A stretch of DNA of 51,006 nt, taken from positions 1 to 51,006 of the forward strand of contig PNJK01000021.1 in assembly GCA_013821825.1 (NCBI GenBank), given 5' to 3'. Origin of the DNA: Rhodobacter sp. (GTDB lineage Bacteria; Pseudomonadota; Alphaproteobacteria; Rhodobacterales; Rhodobacteraceae). Position 1 is the first letter of the stretch. Every line of letters starts with the position of its first letter. Under the pieces are notes generated by a model. It ran no database searches. It was not told the origin of the DNA and saw nothing but the letters and a program-made list of their open reading frames with translations. Shown piece by piece: positions 41,558 to 49,648 of the stretch. The translations under genes and the position numbers were made by a program.

Positions 41558-41902
41558 TCAACCTTCTGTCGTCAGAAAATCAGCCGAAGGGAACATCTCC
41601 AGCGTTTCGGCCCCGGTCAACCCGCCGGTCAGGACATCCAGTGTCGTCGGGTTCAGATAGCCGAAGGCAAGGCCCACCACGGCGGCGGAACAGACCCCCG
41701 CCAGCGCCGGAGCCCCGCCGAACAGGACGGCAATCCGGGCCACCAGGCCCTCTGCCGTTGGAGAGGGCCGTTGCGGCAGCTCAGCAGGCTTGGGTTGCAG
41801 CGACAGCGCGTCGGCAAGTACCCGGTCCATGAACCCTGCCGATGGACGGGGGGCCTGATTTGCCGCCACGGCCAGAAGCTTGTCCAGTTCCTTATCCTGC
41901 AT
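41558..41902 (-). CDS. Single-span anti-sigma-like protein (CnrY-like)
   Basis: The 114-residue protein has a short cytoplasmic part (MQDKELDKLLAVAANQAPRP, SAGFMDRVLADALSLQP) and one membrane span near 70-95 (GAPALAGVCSAAVVGLAFGY). It starts inside the 3' end of the ECF sigma gene. Position, size and topology suit an anti-sigma that holds the sigma factor at the membrane. I chose ATG 41902 with AGGA eight bases upstream; ATGs at 41911 and 41917 are possible. No zinc-type anti-sigma HxxxCxxC motif is seen. Confidence 0.68.
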   Translation of the reverse strand: MQDKELDKLLAVAANQAPRPSAGFMDRVLADALSLQPKPAELPQRPSPTAEGLVARIAVLFGGAPALAGVCSAAVVGLAFGYLNPTTLDVLTGGLTGAETLEMFPSADFLTTEG

Positions 41903-42500
41903 GACCTTCATCCTCATATCCCAAGGCCTCTTTTTGCCCTGACAGAACAGCTGCAAGGGCGCGCTTGCCGCGGGCAGTCAGGCTTTCCACGGCCTCGACC
42001 CCGATCTCCATCACGGCGGCGATCTCGGGGTTCGACAACCCCTCGATGTGCCGCAGCACGACGGCCTGACGCTGCCGGTCCGGCAATTCCGCCAGCGCCG
42101 CCTCTAGCGCCAGCATCCGGCGGCCATCCTGCAAGCGTTGGTCGGCACCCGGAGCGCCATCGGCCAGGTCGGGCGCATCGTCCAGCGTGACCTGACCCTT
42201 CCGGCGCCGCGACCGTTGCCGGTCGATGCACAGGTTGGTGGCGACCCGGTAGGCCCAGGTCGTCACCTTGGTTTCACCCTGCCGCCAGGCCGGCGCCATC
42301 CGCCAAAGCCGCAGCATGGTTTCCTGCGCTACGTCCTCGGCTTCGGCCCTGTCGCCGGACAGCATTCTTGACGCATAGGCCAGGACGCGCGGCGTGACCC
42401 GTTGGGTCAACGCCATTGCCGCATGACGGTCACCATTGGCGTAGAGAACCATCAGCGCCTCATCCGAGGTTGTGTCCTGAGCGTCGAGGGCCATTGTCAT
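41892..42500 (-). CDS. ECF-type RNA polymerase sigma factor
   Basis: The 202-residue protein has sigma region 2 (MLSGDRAEAEDVAQETMLRL, TTWAYRVATNLCIDRQR) and region 4 (ALAELPDRQRQAVVLRHIEG, LSNPEIAAVMEIGVEAVES). It directs polymerase to its own regulon, probably including the upstream EF-hand gene. It is followed, overlapping, by the CnrY-like and CnrX-like genes. The EF-hand gene lies 41 bp upstream on the same strand, so all four may be one unit. Confidence 0.9.
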   Translation of the reverse strand: MTMALDAQDTTSDEALMVLYANGDRHAAMALTQRVTPRVLAYASRMLSGDRAEAEDVAQETMLRLWRMAPAWRQGETKVTTWAYRVATNLCIDRQRSRRRKGQVTLDDAPDLADGAPGADQRLQDGRRMLALEAALAELPDRQRQAVVLRHIEGLSNPEIAAVMEIGVEAVESLTARGKRALAAVLSGQKEALGYEDEGHAG

Positions 42501-42541
42501 CCTGTGACGGGTCTACCGGAACCGCAGCGCACGGCAAGTGA

Positions 42542-43045
42542 TCAGTTGTTGGCGCCGCCTTGCATCATGCCCTTGCGATGCTTGCCCTTGCCCATGCGGT
42601 CCATGGCAGCTTCGGCTTCGGCCTTCGAGATCGCGCCGTCATTGTCGCTGTCGATCCGTGCGAAATGGCGCTGGCCTGGGCCTTCATCCACCTCGGCCAG
42701 GGAAAGGCTGCCGTCGCCGTTGTTGTCACGGTTTTCGATCATCCGGGCGGTGCGATCGCTCAGGGTCTCATTGAAACGGGCAAGCTGGCGGGCGGCAAGT
42801 TCCTTGGCGTCCAGCATCCCGTCGCCATTGGTGTCCGATGCGGTGAACAAGGCTTCGCGGTGGGCCGCGAGTTCGGCCTCGGTCAGCTTGCCGTCGCCGT
42901 CGGTGTCGATGCTGTCGAACATCTCAAGCAGCATCTTGCCACGACTGTCCGGACCGCCCGGGCCCCGCTCGGCCTGGGCGGCGGACGCGAAGATAGTGCC
43001 CAGCAGGGCAAGGATGGCGACAGTTGATTTCAGCGGTGCAGACAT
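42542..43045 (-). CDS. Secreted EF-hand calcium-binding protein
   Basis: The 167-residue protein has a signal peptide (about 1-26, ILALLGTIFASAAQA) and four EF-hand loops: DTDGDGKLTEAE, DTNGDGMLDAKE, DNNGDGSLSLAE and DSDNDGAISKAE. All keep the acidic ligands at positions 1, 3, 5 and 12. It should bind calcium in the periplasm or outside. AAGGAG upstream fits ATG 43045 (spacing six) better than the adjacent ATG at 43048. It precedes the ECF sigma gene on the same strand, which hints at a calcium- or envelope-linked signal for that sigma factor. Confidence 0.9.
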   Translation of the reverse strand: MSAPLKSTVAILALLGTIFASAAQAERGPGGPDSRGKMLLEMFDSIDTDGDGKLTEAELAAHREALFTASDTNGDGMLDAKELAARQLARFNETLSDRTARMIENRDNNGDGSLSLAEVDEGPGQRHFARIDSDNDGAISKAEAEAAMDRMGKGKHRKGMMQGGANN

Positions 43046-43228
43046 CATCTTCTCCTTTGTGGGGCCACTTCTCTGGCCCATCTGCTTGATCACACGACCG
43101 CCCGCCGGCTTTCCGTCGTCGATTTTTGCGACATCGCGCCACAGGTCCGGACTGCCCCCTGTCCAGCGCGTCGGCATGGCGCTATGGTCCCGGCTTGTTG
43201 CGAAAGTCCTTGCGCGAAAGCCCCGCAA

Positions 43229-43645
43229 ATGAGCCTTGCCGATCATCCCGATGGATTTGCCGACGACGAAGCGGACGATCGCCCGCTGCGACCGGCGTTG
43301 GCGCGGGGCTGGCGGCGCCGTTGCCCGAACTGCGGCGGCGGTCCCATGATGCGCGGCTACCTCAAGGTTCGCGACGCCTGCCCGGTTTGCGGCGAGGCGC
43401 TGCACCATCAGCGCGCCGATGACGGGCCCGCCTATCTGACGATCCTCATTGTGGGCCACATTCTCGCGCCTGTTCTGCTGTTCGTCTATTCGACCTGGCG
43501 ACCCGAGCCCTTGCTGCTTGCAGTGGGCCTTTCGCTGGGGACGGTTGCGCTGTCGCTTTACCTTTTGCCACGCCTGAAGGGTGGGATGGTGGCGCTGCAA
43601 TGGGCCAAGCGGATGCATGGCTTTGGGTCCACCCGGAATGTCTGA
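43229..43645 (+). CDS. DUF983 membrane protein
   Basis: The 138-residue protein has a zinc-ribbon-like N-terminus with two cysteine pairs (CPNCGGG and CPVCGEAL), as in DUF983, followed by two membrane spans (YLTILIVGHILAPVLLFVYS and LLLAVGLSLGTVALSLYLLP). Function is unknown; homologues lie near respiratory genes in some alphaproteobacteria. ATG 43229 is chosen because the family starts shortly before the Cys pairs. The stop overlaps the start of the Nudix gene. Confidence 0.85.
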   Translation: MSLADHPDGFADDEADDRPLRPALARGWRRRCPNCGGGPMMRGYLKVRDACPVCGEALHHQRADDGPAYLTILIVGHILAPVLLFVYSTWRPEPLLLAVGLSLGTVALSLYLLPRLKGGMVALQWAKRMHGFGSTRNV

Positions 43646-44246
43646 GCCGATCCGTCCGGCCGCGACGCTGATCCTGTGGCGCGCTGGGCCTTCCGGTCCC
43701 GAGGTGCTGATGGGCCAGCGCGGGGCTGGGGCGGTGTTCATGCCGTCGAAGTTCGTCTTTCCGGGGGGCGGGGTCGATCCCGTCGATCATGCAGCTCCGC
43801 TGGCGGGCCACCTTTCGGATGGCTGCGCGCTTCGTCTGGCGAGCATGGTCGACCCGGATGCCCCCGCGCCCGAGGTTCTGGTTGCCGCCGCGCTCCGCGA
43901 GCTGGAGGAGGAGACCGGTCTTCGCCTGCGTCCCGCCACGTATCCCGCACTTCGCTTTGTCTTCCGGGCGATCACACCCCCTGGTCGCAGCCGCCGTTTC
44001 GACGCGCGCTTTCTTCTGGCAGATGCTGCCTGCCTTGCTGGTGATCCACAGGACTTCTCGGCCGCCTCGGGCGAGTTGGCGCATCTGCGCTGGCTTCCTT
44101 TGCCGGACGCGCGAGCGCTGGATCTGCCCTTCATCACCGAGGTCGTGCTGGCCGAGGTAGCAGCCCTAGTGACGGGCAGCGACCAGCCCGGCGTGCCGTT
44201 CTTCGACAATTCCGGCAGCACACCGCAGTTCCGCCGGATCGTCTGA
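43638..44246 (+). CDS. Nudix hydrolase
   Basis: The 202-residue protein has the alpha-helix of the Nudix box with catalytic glutamates in ALRELEEETGL, preceded by KFVFPGGGVDPVD. The leading Gly of the box is replaced (VLVAAALRELEEE), as in the CoA-pyrophosphatase-like or NUDT7-like group, so substrate may be CoA or another nucleoside diphosphate derivative. ATG 43638 overlaps the DUF983 stop. Its 3' end overlaps the convergent desaturase gene by 81 bases, an unusually long tail-to-tail overlap. Confidence 0.87.
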   Translation: MSEPIRPAATLILWRAGPSGPEVLMGQRGAGAVFMPSKFVFPGGGVDPVDHAAPLAGHLSDGCALRLASMVDPDAPAPEVLVAAALRELEEETGLRLRPATYPALRFVFRAITPPGRSRRFDARFLLADAACLAGDPQDFSAASGELAHLRWLPLPDARALDLPFITEVVLAEVAALVTGSDQPGVPFFDNSGSTPQFRRIV

Positions 44247-45173
44247 CCGGGTGACGCCGCCCTTGTCCACCGGGAAGATCGGGTGCGGCACCGGGTCCTT
44301 GGCGCGGAAGAGGTATTGGCGGAAAACCTCGACATAGCTGCGGTAAAGATAGTTGTCGTTGCGCCGCAGATAATGGTCGCGGTTGCCGAAGTACAGCGCG
44401 GGAAGCTTGTACCAGGCCACGCCCGGGTGCATGTGGTGGACCACGTGGAAATTGTTGTTCAGGAACAGCAACGACAGCGGGCCCCGGCTTTCGATCACGA
44501 CGGTACGCGCCCGCGCCGCGTCATGGGAGCGGTGTTCCAGGAAGGTACGGATCTTCAGCAGGCTCCAGCCCAGATAGGCCGCCAGGACATAGGCCCAGAC
44601 CGGCATCGTGCCGACACTCGACAACCACCACAGGACCAGCGCCACGCCCGGCAGATGCAGCGCCCAGGCCAGTATCACCCGGCGGTCGCCCATGAGAATT
44701 GCCCGCAGATCACCGGTCACAAGTGTCCAGGTGGATAGCGCCGGGCCCAGCAGCATCCGCCCGAAAAGCGTGTTGCTGAATCGTAGCAGCGCCCGCACCG
44801 GGGCGGAAAGCCGCGCCCATACGGCGGGATCCAGATAGTTCGACTCCGGGTCGTCATAAGGGTCGGTCAGCGCCGGGTCGAAATGGTGCTTCAGATGCAG
44901 GTCCTTGAAGCGCAGATAGGGCACGAAGATGGTCAGACCGGGCAGGACCAACGCCTCGGACAGGCGTTGGTTTGCGAACGGGTGACCGTGAAGGACCTCA
45001 TGCGTCAAAGACGAATACTGCCCGATCGCAAGTGCTGCGGCGATCACGGCAAGGGTGGGAGAGATCTGCCAAAAAAGCGTCGTCGCTACCGCCCAAAGCG
45101 CATAGGTCGCGGCAAAGACCGCAAGAGTTGGCCATTCGACCGCTTGGTGATCGGCGCGTGGATTGGTCTGCAA
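44166..45173 (-). CDS. Membrane fatty-acid desaturase family protein
   Basis: The 335-residue membrane enzyme has the three histidine boxes of the desaturase/hydroxylase family: HEVLHGH (about 58-64), HLKHH (about 92-96) and the C-terminal FHVVHHMHPG (about 243-252). Four or more spans surround them. A di-iron centre is expected, inserting a double bond or hydroxyl into acyl lipids. Its start faces an XRE regulator across 108 bp. Its C-terminus overlaps the Nudix gene by 81 bases. The substrate (fatty acid, carotenoid or other) cannot be told. Confidence 0.87.
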   Translation of the reverse strand: MQTNPRADHQAVEWPTLAVFAATYALWAVATTLFWQISPTLAVIAAALAIGQYSSLTHEVLHGHPFANQRLSEALVLPGLTIFVPYLRFKDLHLKHHFDPALTDPYDDPESNYLDPAVWARLSAPVRALLRFSNTLFGRMLLGPALSTWTLVTGDLRAILMGDRRVILAWALHLPGVALVLWWLSSVGTMPVWAYVLAAYLGWSLLKIRTFLEHRSHDAARARTVVIESRGPLSLLFLNNNFHVVHHMHPGVAWYKLPALYFGNRDHYLRRNDNYLYRSYVEVFRQYLFRAKDPVPHPIFPVDKGGVTRSDDPAELRCAAGIVEERHAGLVAARH

Positions 45174-45189
45174 GATGGTGCCCGGTAGT

Positions 45190-45282
45190 GTAATATTACT
45201 GAAATGATATCAGCGCGTGCCTTTGTGTGGAATTCGGGATAATGTCAACGAAATCTCACCTGAGTTTTGTAAAGTCAACGAA
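45190..45282. promoter_or_regulatory. Divergent desaturase/XRE promoter with palindromes and spaced direct repeats
   Basis: The gap contains GTAATATTAC (45190-45199) and TGATATCA (45205-45212), both perfect palindromes. It also has GTCAACGAA twice, at 45244-45252 and 45274-45282, exactly 30 bases apart; the second copy runs into the XRE start codon. Thirty bases is close to three helical turns, which suits cooperative binding. These are candidate sites for the XRE regulator. No Shine-Dalgarno sequence precedes the XRE ATG. Confidence 0.55.
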
Positions 45283-46139
45283 TGGTGGACAAAGTCGACA
45301 AACGTGACCGGGCTCCGATCTTCCGCGCCCGTCTGGCCGAGGCGATGGCCGGGCGCAAGGTCAGCCAGGCGGCACTTGCGCGGCTGACCGGGGTGGACCG
45401 GTCCACAGTCTCGGCGCTGCTGCAGCCCGGCACAAGGCTGCCCAACGCGCAGCTTGCCGCCGATTGCGCCCTTGCCTTGGGGATCAGCGCCGACTGGCTT
45501 TTGGGCCTTTCCGGCCGGCCGGAACCGATTGCCGATCTGCTGGCGGCCTCGCTGTCTTTGACCGAAGCGCCGCGCGCCCTGATCGACGAACGCATCTTCG
45601 GCTGGCATCAGGAGGCGGCGGGCTACAAGATCCGCCACGTCCCTGCAACGCTGCCCGACATGCTGAAAACCCGCGCCATAGTGGAGTGGGAATATGCCCC
45701 ACAACTGGGCCGCACCGAGGAACAGGCGATCGGCGCCTTCGAGGACCGGCTGAAATGGATGCGAGGGGCGGGATCGGATTACGAGATTGCCGTGCCGGTC
45801 CACGAACTTGCCGCCTTCGCCACCGGCAGCGGGTATTACGAGGGGCTGTCACCCGACCTGCGCCTGCAGCAATTGCGTCACCTGATGACCCTGTGCGACC
45901 AGCTTTACCCGTCGCTGCGGCTGTGTCTCTTCGACGCGCGCCGGCTGTTTTCGGCGCCGATAACCGTTTTCGGTCCCTTGCTTGCGGTCATTTACCTCGG
46001 TCGGCATTACCTTGCCTTTCGTGACTCCGCGCGGGTCGAGACCATTACCCAGCATTTCGACTTTCTGGTACGCGAGGCCGAAGTTGGCGCCCGCGGCATT
46101 GTCGGCCATTTGCAGGGCCTGTGCGACCGGGTCCGCTAA
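45282..46139 (+). CDS. XRE-family transcriptional regulator
   Basis: The 285-residue protein has an N-terminal XRE helix-turn-helix (KVSQAALARLTGVDRSTVSA, about 26-45, then ALALGISADWLLGLSG) and a long C-terminal domain with no family I recognise. That domain contains paired Trp/Tyr-rich segments (IFGWHQEAAGYKIRHV) and may bind an effector. It is divergent from the desaturase gene and likely regulates it, perhaps sensing membrane lipid state. ATG 45282 has no upstream ribosome site, so translation may be leaderless. Confidence 0.85.
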   Translation: MVDKVDKRDRAPIFRARLAEAMAGRKVSQAALARLTGVDRSTVSALLQPGTRLPNAQLAADCALALGISADWLLGLSGRPEPIADLLAASLSLTEAPRALIDERIFGWHQEAAGYKIRHVPATLPDMLKTRAIVEWEYAPQLGRTEEQAIGAFEDRLKWMRGAGSDYEIAVPVHELAAFATGSGYYEGLSPDLRLQQLRHLMTLCDQLYPSLRLCLFDARRLFSAPITVFGPLLAVIYLGRHYLAFRDSARVETITQHFDFLVREAEVGARGIVGHLQGLCDRVR

Positions 46140-46636
46140 AGGGCGCGAAAGCCAGCCCGGTCATAGCCGTTGAAGTCGAAGATCTCACGCGCGGCCACCA
46201 GCCGGTCCGGCGCCGCAACCCCCCGGTCAAGTACGAAGCCAAACCTGCCCGATGGCGTGCCAATGGCCAGTGTACGATAGCCGTCGTCGACCCAAAGGAT
46301 CCACCAATCCTCTTGGCCCTTCACTTGCAAACGTCCCGGTCCGCTGACCGTGGCCAACCCGGAAACCTTGCGAGCCGTGCCGTTCAGACAGAGGACTCCC
46401 TCAACCGCAAGGCCGGCAGGGGCGGCTTCGAAGTCCAGCCGTCCTTCCCGGCATGTGGCTTCAGGCTTGGCCTGATAGGTCGCAACCTGTTGCCAGCGTC
46501 CGACGATCCGCGCGGGTGCAAAGGCTGCGGCTGACCAGATCGGGACCTTGGCATCGCGGAAGTCCGCATCACCCTTGCGGCCAGCGCCAACGCAAGCTGT
46601 CAGAACCAGCGCCAGCGCCAGGATCACTCGACGCAC
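46136..46636 (-). CDS. Lipocalin-like lipoprotein
   Basis: The 166-residue protein begins with a lipoprotein signal (basic MRR, then VILALALVLTAC, lipobox LTAC). It continues with lipocalin-type strands (IVGRWQQVATYQAKPEATC, WWILWVDDGYRTLAIGTPSG, RFGFVLDRG). It resembles bacterial Blc lipocalins that bind small lipids or hydrophobic molecules. GTG at 46636 gives a proper basic n-region; a GTG at 46627 would not. It overlaps the upstream lipoprotein gene's stop and ends opposite the XRE stop. Confidence 0.75.
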   Translation of the reverse strand: MRRVILALALVLTACVGAGRKGDADFRDAKVPIWSAAAFAPARIVGRWQQVATYQAKPEATCREGRLDFEAAPAGLAVEGVLCLNGTARKVSGLATVSGPGRLQVKGQEDWWILWVDDGYRTLAIGTPSGRFGFVLDRGVAAPDRLVAAREIFDFNGYDRAGFRAL

Positions 46637-47163
46637 TGGGTCACCCGCGCACCGTTTTCCTGCAGGATTTCGTGGCAGCCCAGAAGTGGTTTGAGGGGCG
46701 AACAAGTGCCGGACCGTGCAAGACACTGACCCTCGCACTGGCTTTCACGGGTGCACCGCTTGCCTGCATCCTTGGTGGAATAGACGCAAGTGCGCAACGC
46801 GCCGGAACCGACCGACACCCAGTTTCCACGCTTCTTCTCGCAGGCGAGTTGCTGTTCGGACTTTGGTGTTGGCGGAACTTCTGCCACCGGTTCCTGTTGT
46901 GGAGCGGGCGGGGTCTCGGCTGCGGCTTCTGGCGGGGCTGGGTCGGACTGCGGGGCCGCGGATTCTTCCGGCTCGCCGGGGGGCAAGGCGGCCGCCGCGG
47001 CAGACGGCGCATCCAGTGCAGTCACCTCGATCACGTCGCCGGCCACGGCATTGGGTGTCACGCCGTCGGTCGAGGCGGGTTTGCCCTCTGGCAGCGCCAA
47101 TTGGCATCCCGCAACCAGCGCGGTCACGCAAAGGGCAAGGACATGCTGGATCAGGCGGGGCAT
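46624..47163 (-). CDS. Cys-rich lipoprotein with proline/glutamate linker
   Basis: The 179-residue product has a lipoprotein signal (MPRLIQHVLALCVTALVAGC, lipobox LVAGC near 17-20). A low-complexity Ala/Pro/Glu linker follows (about 40-105), then a cysteine-rich C-terminal domain (LACEKKRGNW, CVYSTKDAGKRCTRESQCEG, CLARSGTCSPL). The tail looks like a small disulfide domain exposed in the periplasm or outside. I do not recognise the function. It is directly upstream of the lipocalin-like lipoprotein gene and coupled to it. Confidence 0.75.
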   Translation of the reverse strand: MPRLIQHVLALCVTALVAGCQLALPEGKPASTDGVTPNAVAGDVIEVTALDAPSAAAAALPPGEPEESAAPQSDPAPPEAAAETPPAPQQEPVAEVPPTPKSEQQLACEKKRGNWVSVGSGALRTCVYSTKDAGKRCTRESQCEGQCLARSGTCSPLKPLLGCHEILQENGARVTQCVE

Positions 47164-47220
47164 CTGGCTCTCCGGACGTGGGTCAGAAGTGCCTTGATCC
47201 GTCCCAAGTCGCAACCCCTG

Positions 47221-48261
47221 TCAGTAGGGTGCCGGGTAGGCCCGGTGGGTTTGCGCTATCTCGGCCAGAACTTCGGGCGACAGGGTGATGGCAGCCGCGC
47301 CGATATTGGTGCGGAGCTGGTCCAGCGACGTGGCGCCGATGATCGGGATGGTACGGAAGGGCCGTGACCTGCAAAAGGCAATCGCCATCTGGCAGGGGTC
47401 AAGGCCATGGCGCGCGGCAATGCCAAGATAGGCCGCTACCGCCGGAAACACCTGCGGCGTGATCCGTCCGCCAAGGTCGGGTGCATGCGTGCGGCGCGAG
47501 CCTTCCGGTGTCACATCGCCCGCGTATTTGCCCGACAGAAGCCCCGCGGCGAGAGGCGAGAAGGCCAGCAGCGGCATGTCCTCGATCAGGCTGAACTCGG
47601 CCCAGTCGGTGTCGAACTGGCGACAGAGCAGGCTGTATTCGTTCTGGACGCTTGCCATGCGCGGCAGGCCGAGCGTGTCGGCCAGCTGCAGCCAGCGCGC
47701 GGCGCCCCAGACGCTTTCGTTCGACAGCCCGACAGCCCGGATCTTGCCTTCCGCGACCAGCGTTTGTGCGCTGGTCAGGATGTCAGTCATCTGCGCGGTT
47801 TCGGCTGCCTTGTCGGTGCCGGTCGGCGCATAGCGCCACATCTGGCGGAAGTGATAGCTGCCCCGGTTCGGCCAGTGCAGCTGGTAAAGGTCGATGTAGT
47901 CGGTTCCCAGCCGCCGCAAGGACCCCTCGACCGCTGTTCGCATGGTGGCACCGCTGATCGGCTGCCCCGGCCGCACCATCTGGCTCCTGCCGGTGATCTT
48001 GGTGGCAATCACCACCCGGTCCCGCCCGCCCCGCGCGGCCAGCCATGACCCGATGATCTCTTCGGTGCGGCCCACGGTTTCCGCCCGCACCGGGTTGGTC
48101 GGATACATCTCGGCCGTGTCCCAGAATGTTACGCCGTGCTCTGCCGCCACATCGGCCTGGGCGTGCCCTTCGCTTTCGGTGTTCTGGGTGCCCCAGGTCA
48201 TCGTGCCGAGGCATAGCTCCGAGACGGTCAGGCCGGTCTTTCCAAGGGTCAGGGTCTTCAT
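47221..48261 (-). CDS. Aldo/keto reductase, Tas-like
   Basis: The 346-residue AKR has catalytic DTAEMYPTNP (Asp and Tyr), the Lys in VIATKITGR and the His in YQLHWPNR, with the NADPH loop PIIGATSLDQLRTNI near the C-terminus. The sequence follows the Tas subgroup (GLTVSELCLGTMTWGTQNTE). It reduces carbonyls with NADPH; physiological substrate is unknown. ATG 48261 has GGAGGCG just upstream and the family-typical MKTLTLGKTGL start. It stands alone. Confidence 0.92.
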   Translation of the reverse strand: MKTLTLGKTGLTVSELCLGTMTWGTQNTESEGHAQADVAAEHGVTFWDTAEMYPTNPVRAETVGRTEEIIGSWLAARGGRDRVVIATKITGRSQMVRPGQPISGATMRTAVEGSLRRLGTDYIDLYQLHWPNRGSYHFRQMWRYAPTGTDKAAETAQMTDILTSAQTLVAEGKIRAVGLSNESVWGAARWLQLADTLGLPRMASVQNEYSLLCRQFDTDWAEFSLIEDMPLLAFSPLAAGLLSGKYAGDVTPEGSRRTHAPDLGGRITPQVFPAVAAYLGIAARHGLDPCQMAIAFCRSRPFRTIPIIGATSLDQLRTNIGAAAITLSPEVLAEIAQTHRAYPAPY

Positions 48262-48356
48262 CACGCCTCCGCTGCTGCGCCGCAACCTAGGCCGGATCGG
48301 TGGCAGGGCAAAGGCTGATGCTTGAGAACATTTAAAGAACACGGTAGCCTTTTCGG

Positions 48357-49004
48357 ATGAGTCTGCCGATCCAGAGCCAGGCCGCCCGGCGGTCCGATGA
48401 CCTGCAACCGATGGCCGGCGATCTGGCCCTGCGGCGCGGGCGGGTGCATGAATTCTGCGGTCCTGCACGCGTAATGCTTGCCGCCCTGGTCATGGGCAAG
48501 GCCCGCGGGCCGGTAGTCTGGGTTCGCCCTGGCTGGGCGACCGACCGTCTGAATGCGGCAGGCTTGCAGCCCCTGGCCGACCCCGCGCGGCTGATTCTGG
48601 CGCAGGCCAGCCGGGATGACGGGTTGCTCTGGGCGATGGAAGAGGCGCTGCGATCCGGCGCCGCGCCGCTGGTGGTGGCCGAGCTTCTTGCGCCGCCGGG
48701 GCTGACCCCGATCCGCCGGCTGCATCTGGCCGCCGAGGCCGGGGCCGAAGCCGCGCGCCGCGACGGGGCCCCGGCACCGCTGGGGCTGATCCTGCTGCCG
48801 GGAACCGGCGGCGCGCAGGGGGTGGAAAGCCGCTGGCACCTGGCCCCGGCCCCCAGCCGGTCGCTTTTCTGGCCGGGCGAGGAAAGCTGGACGCTGACGC
48901 GGCTTCGCGCGCGTCTGGCCCCCCCTGCCTGCTGGGGCCTTCAGAGATCAAACGGGGGCGGTGAAACGCTGGAAGGTCAGCCGATGGTGGATCCGCCCTC
49001 CTGA
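48357..49004 (+). CDS. ImuA-like RecA-fold protein
   Basis: The 215-residue protein resembles ImuA/SulA-like RecA-related proteins in the segment VHEFCGPARVMLAALVMGKA, VVWVRPGWATDRLNAAGLQP and ALRSGAAPLVVAELL. ImuA works with ImuB and DnaE2 in damage-tolerant DNA synthesis, but neither partner follows here; YceI and cytochrome b561 genes follow instead. An intact Walker A motif is not evident. Divergence between the Tas gene and this start leaves a 95-bp promoter region. The call is moderate. Confidence 0.6.
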   Translation: MSLPIQSQAARRSDDLQPMAGDLALRRGRVHEFCGPARVMLAALVMGKARGPVVWVRPGWATDRLNAAGLQPLADPARLILAQASRDDGLLWAMEEALRSGAAPLVVAELLAPPGLTPIRRLHLAAEAGAEAARRDGAPAPLGLILLPGTGGAQGVESRWHLAPAPSRSLFWPGEESWTLTRLRARLAPPACWGLQRSNGGGETLEGQPMVDPPS

Positions 49005-49072
49005 CGACGCACGATGGCTTGATTTCGCGGACAACCCCGGCGCTGATAGCATCTACCCAAAGGGGAAACCCC

Positions 49073-49645
49073 ATGCGCAGACCCGCCCTCATCGCGTTTC
49101 TGGTCGCAATCGCCCTGGGCCCCGGCGCGCAGGCGGCCACGGTGGCCTATGCGCTTGACCCCGCAGCCTCGACCGTCGCCTTTGAAACCGACTTCGGTTC
49201 CGACCTTATCACCGGCAGCATTCCCCTGCTGGTGGCAAACCTCAACCTTGACTTCGACAATGTCCGCAACTGCACCATCGCGGTCGAGCTGGACACGGCA
49301 GGCGCGCAGGCCAGCTTTCCCTTCGCCGTCCAGGCGCTGAAGGGACCCAAGGTGCTGGATGCCAAGGCCTATCCCCGGATAACCTTCACCAGCACTTCGA
49401 TCCAGCGCGCGGGAGAGGCGGCGGATGTCACAGGAAACCTGACGATCCGGGGCGTGACGAAGCCGGTGACCCTCCGCGCCGAGATCTTTCGGCCAAAGGG
49501 CAGTGCGGCCGACGACTTCAGCCGTCTGACCGTGCGGCTGACCGGCCGGGTCAACCGCAGCGCCTTTGGCGCGACCGGCTGGAACGACATGGTAGGGGAT
49601 GAAGTGCGGATCATCATCACCGCCCGGATCGATGCAAAGGGCTAG
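49073..49645 (+). CDS. YceI-family periplasmic protein
   Basis: The 190-residue protein has a signal peptide ending near AQAATV (residue 22) and the YceI lipocalin-like barrel (ALDPAASTVAFETDFG, VTGNLTIRGVTKPVTLRAEI, RSAFGATGW). Such proteins bind isoprenoid lipids such as ubiquinone-type molecules in the periplasm. ATG 49073 is preceded by AAAGGGG. The cytochrome b561 gene starts three bases after it, a common pairing. Confidence 0.9.
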   Translation: MRRPALIAFLVAIALGPGAQAATVAYALDPAASTVAFETDFGSDLITGSIPLLVANLNLDFDNVRNCTIAVELDTAGAQASFPFAVQALKGPKVLDAKAYPRITFTSTSIQRAGEAADVTGNLTIRGVTKPVTLRAEIFRPKGSAADDFSRLTVRLTGRVNRSAFGATGWNDMVGDEVRIIITARIDAKG

Positions 49646-49648
49646 GCC

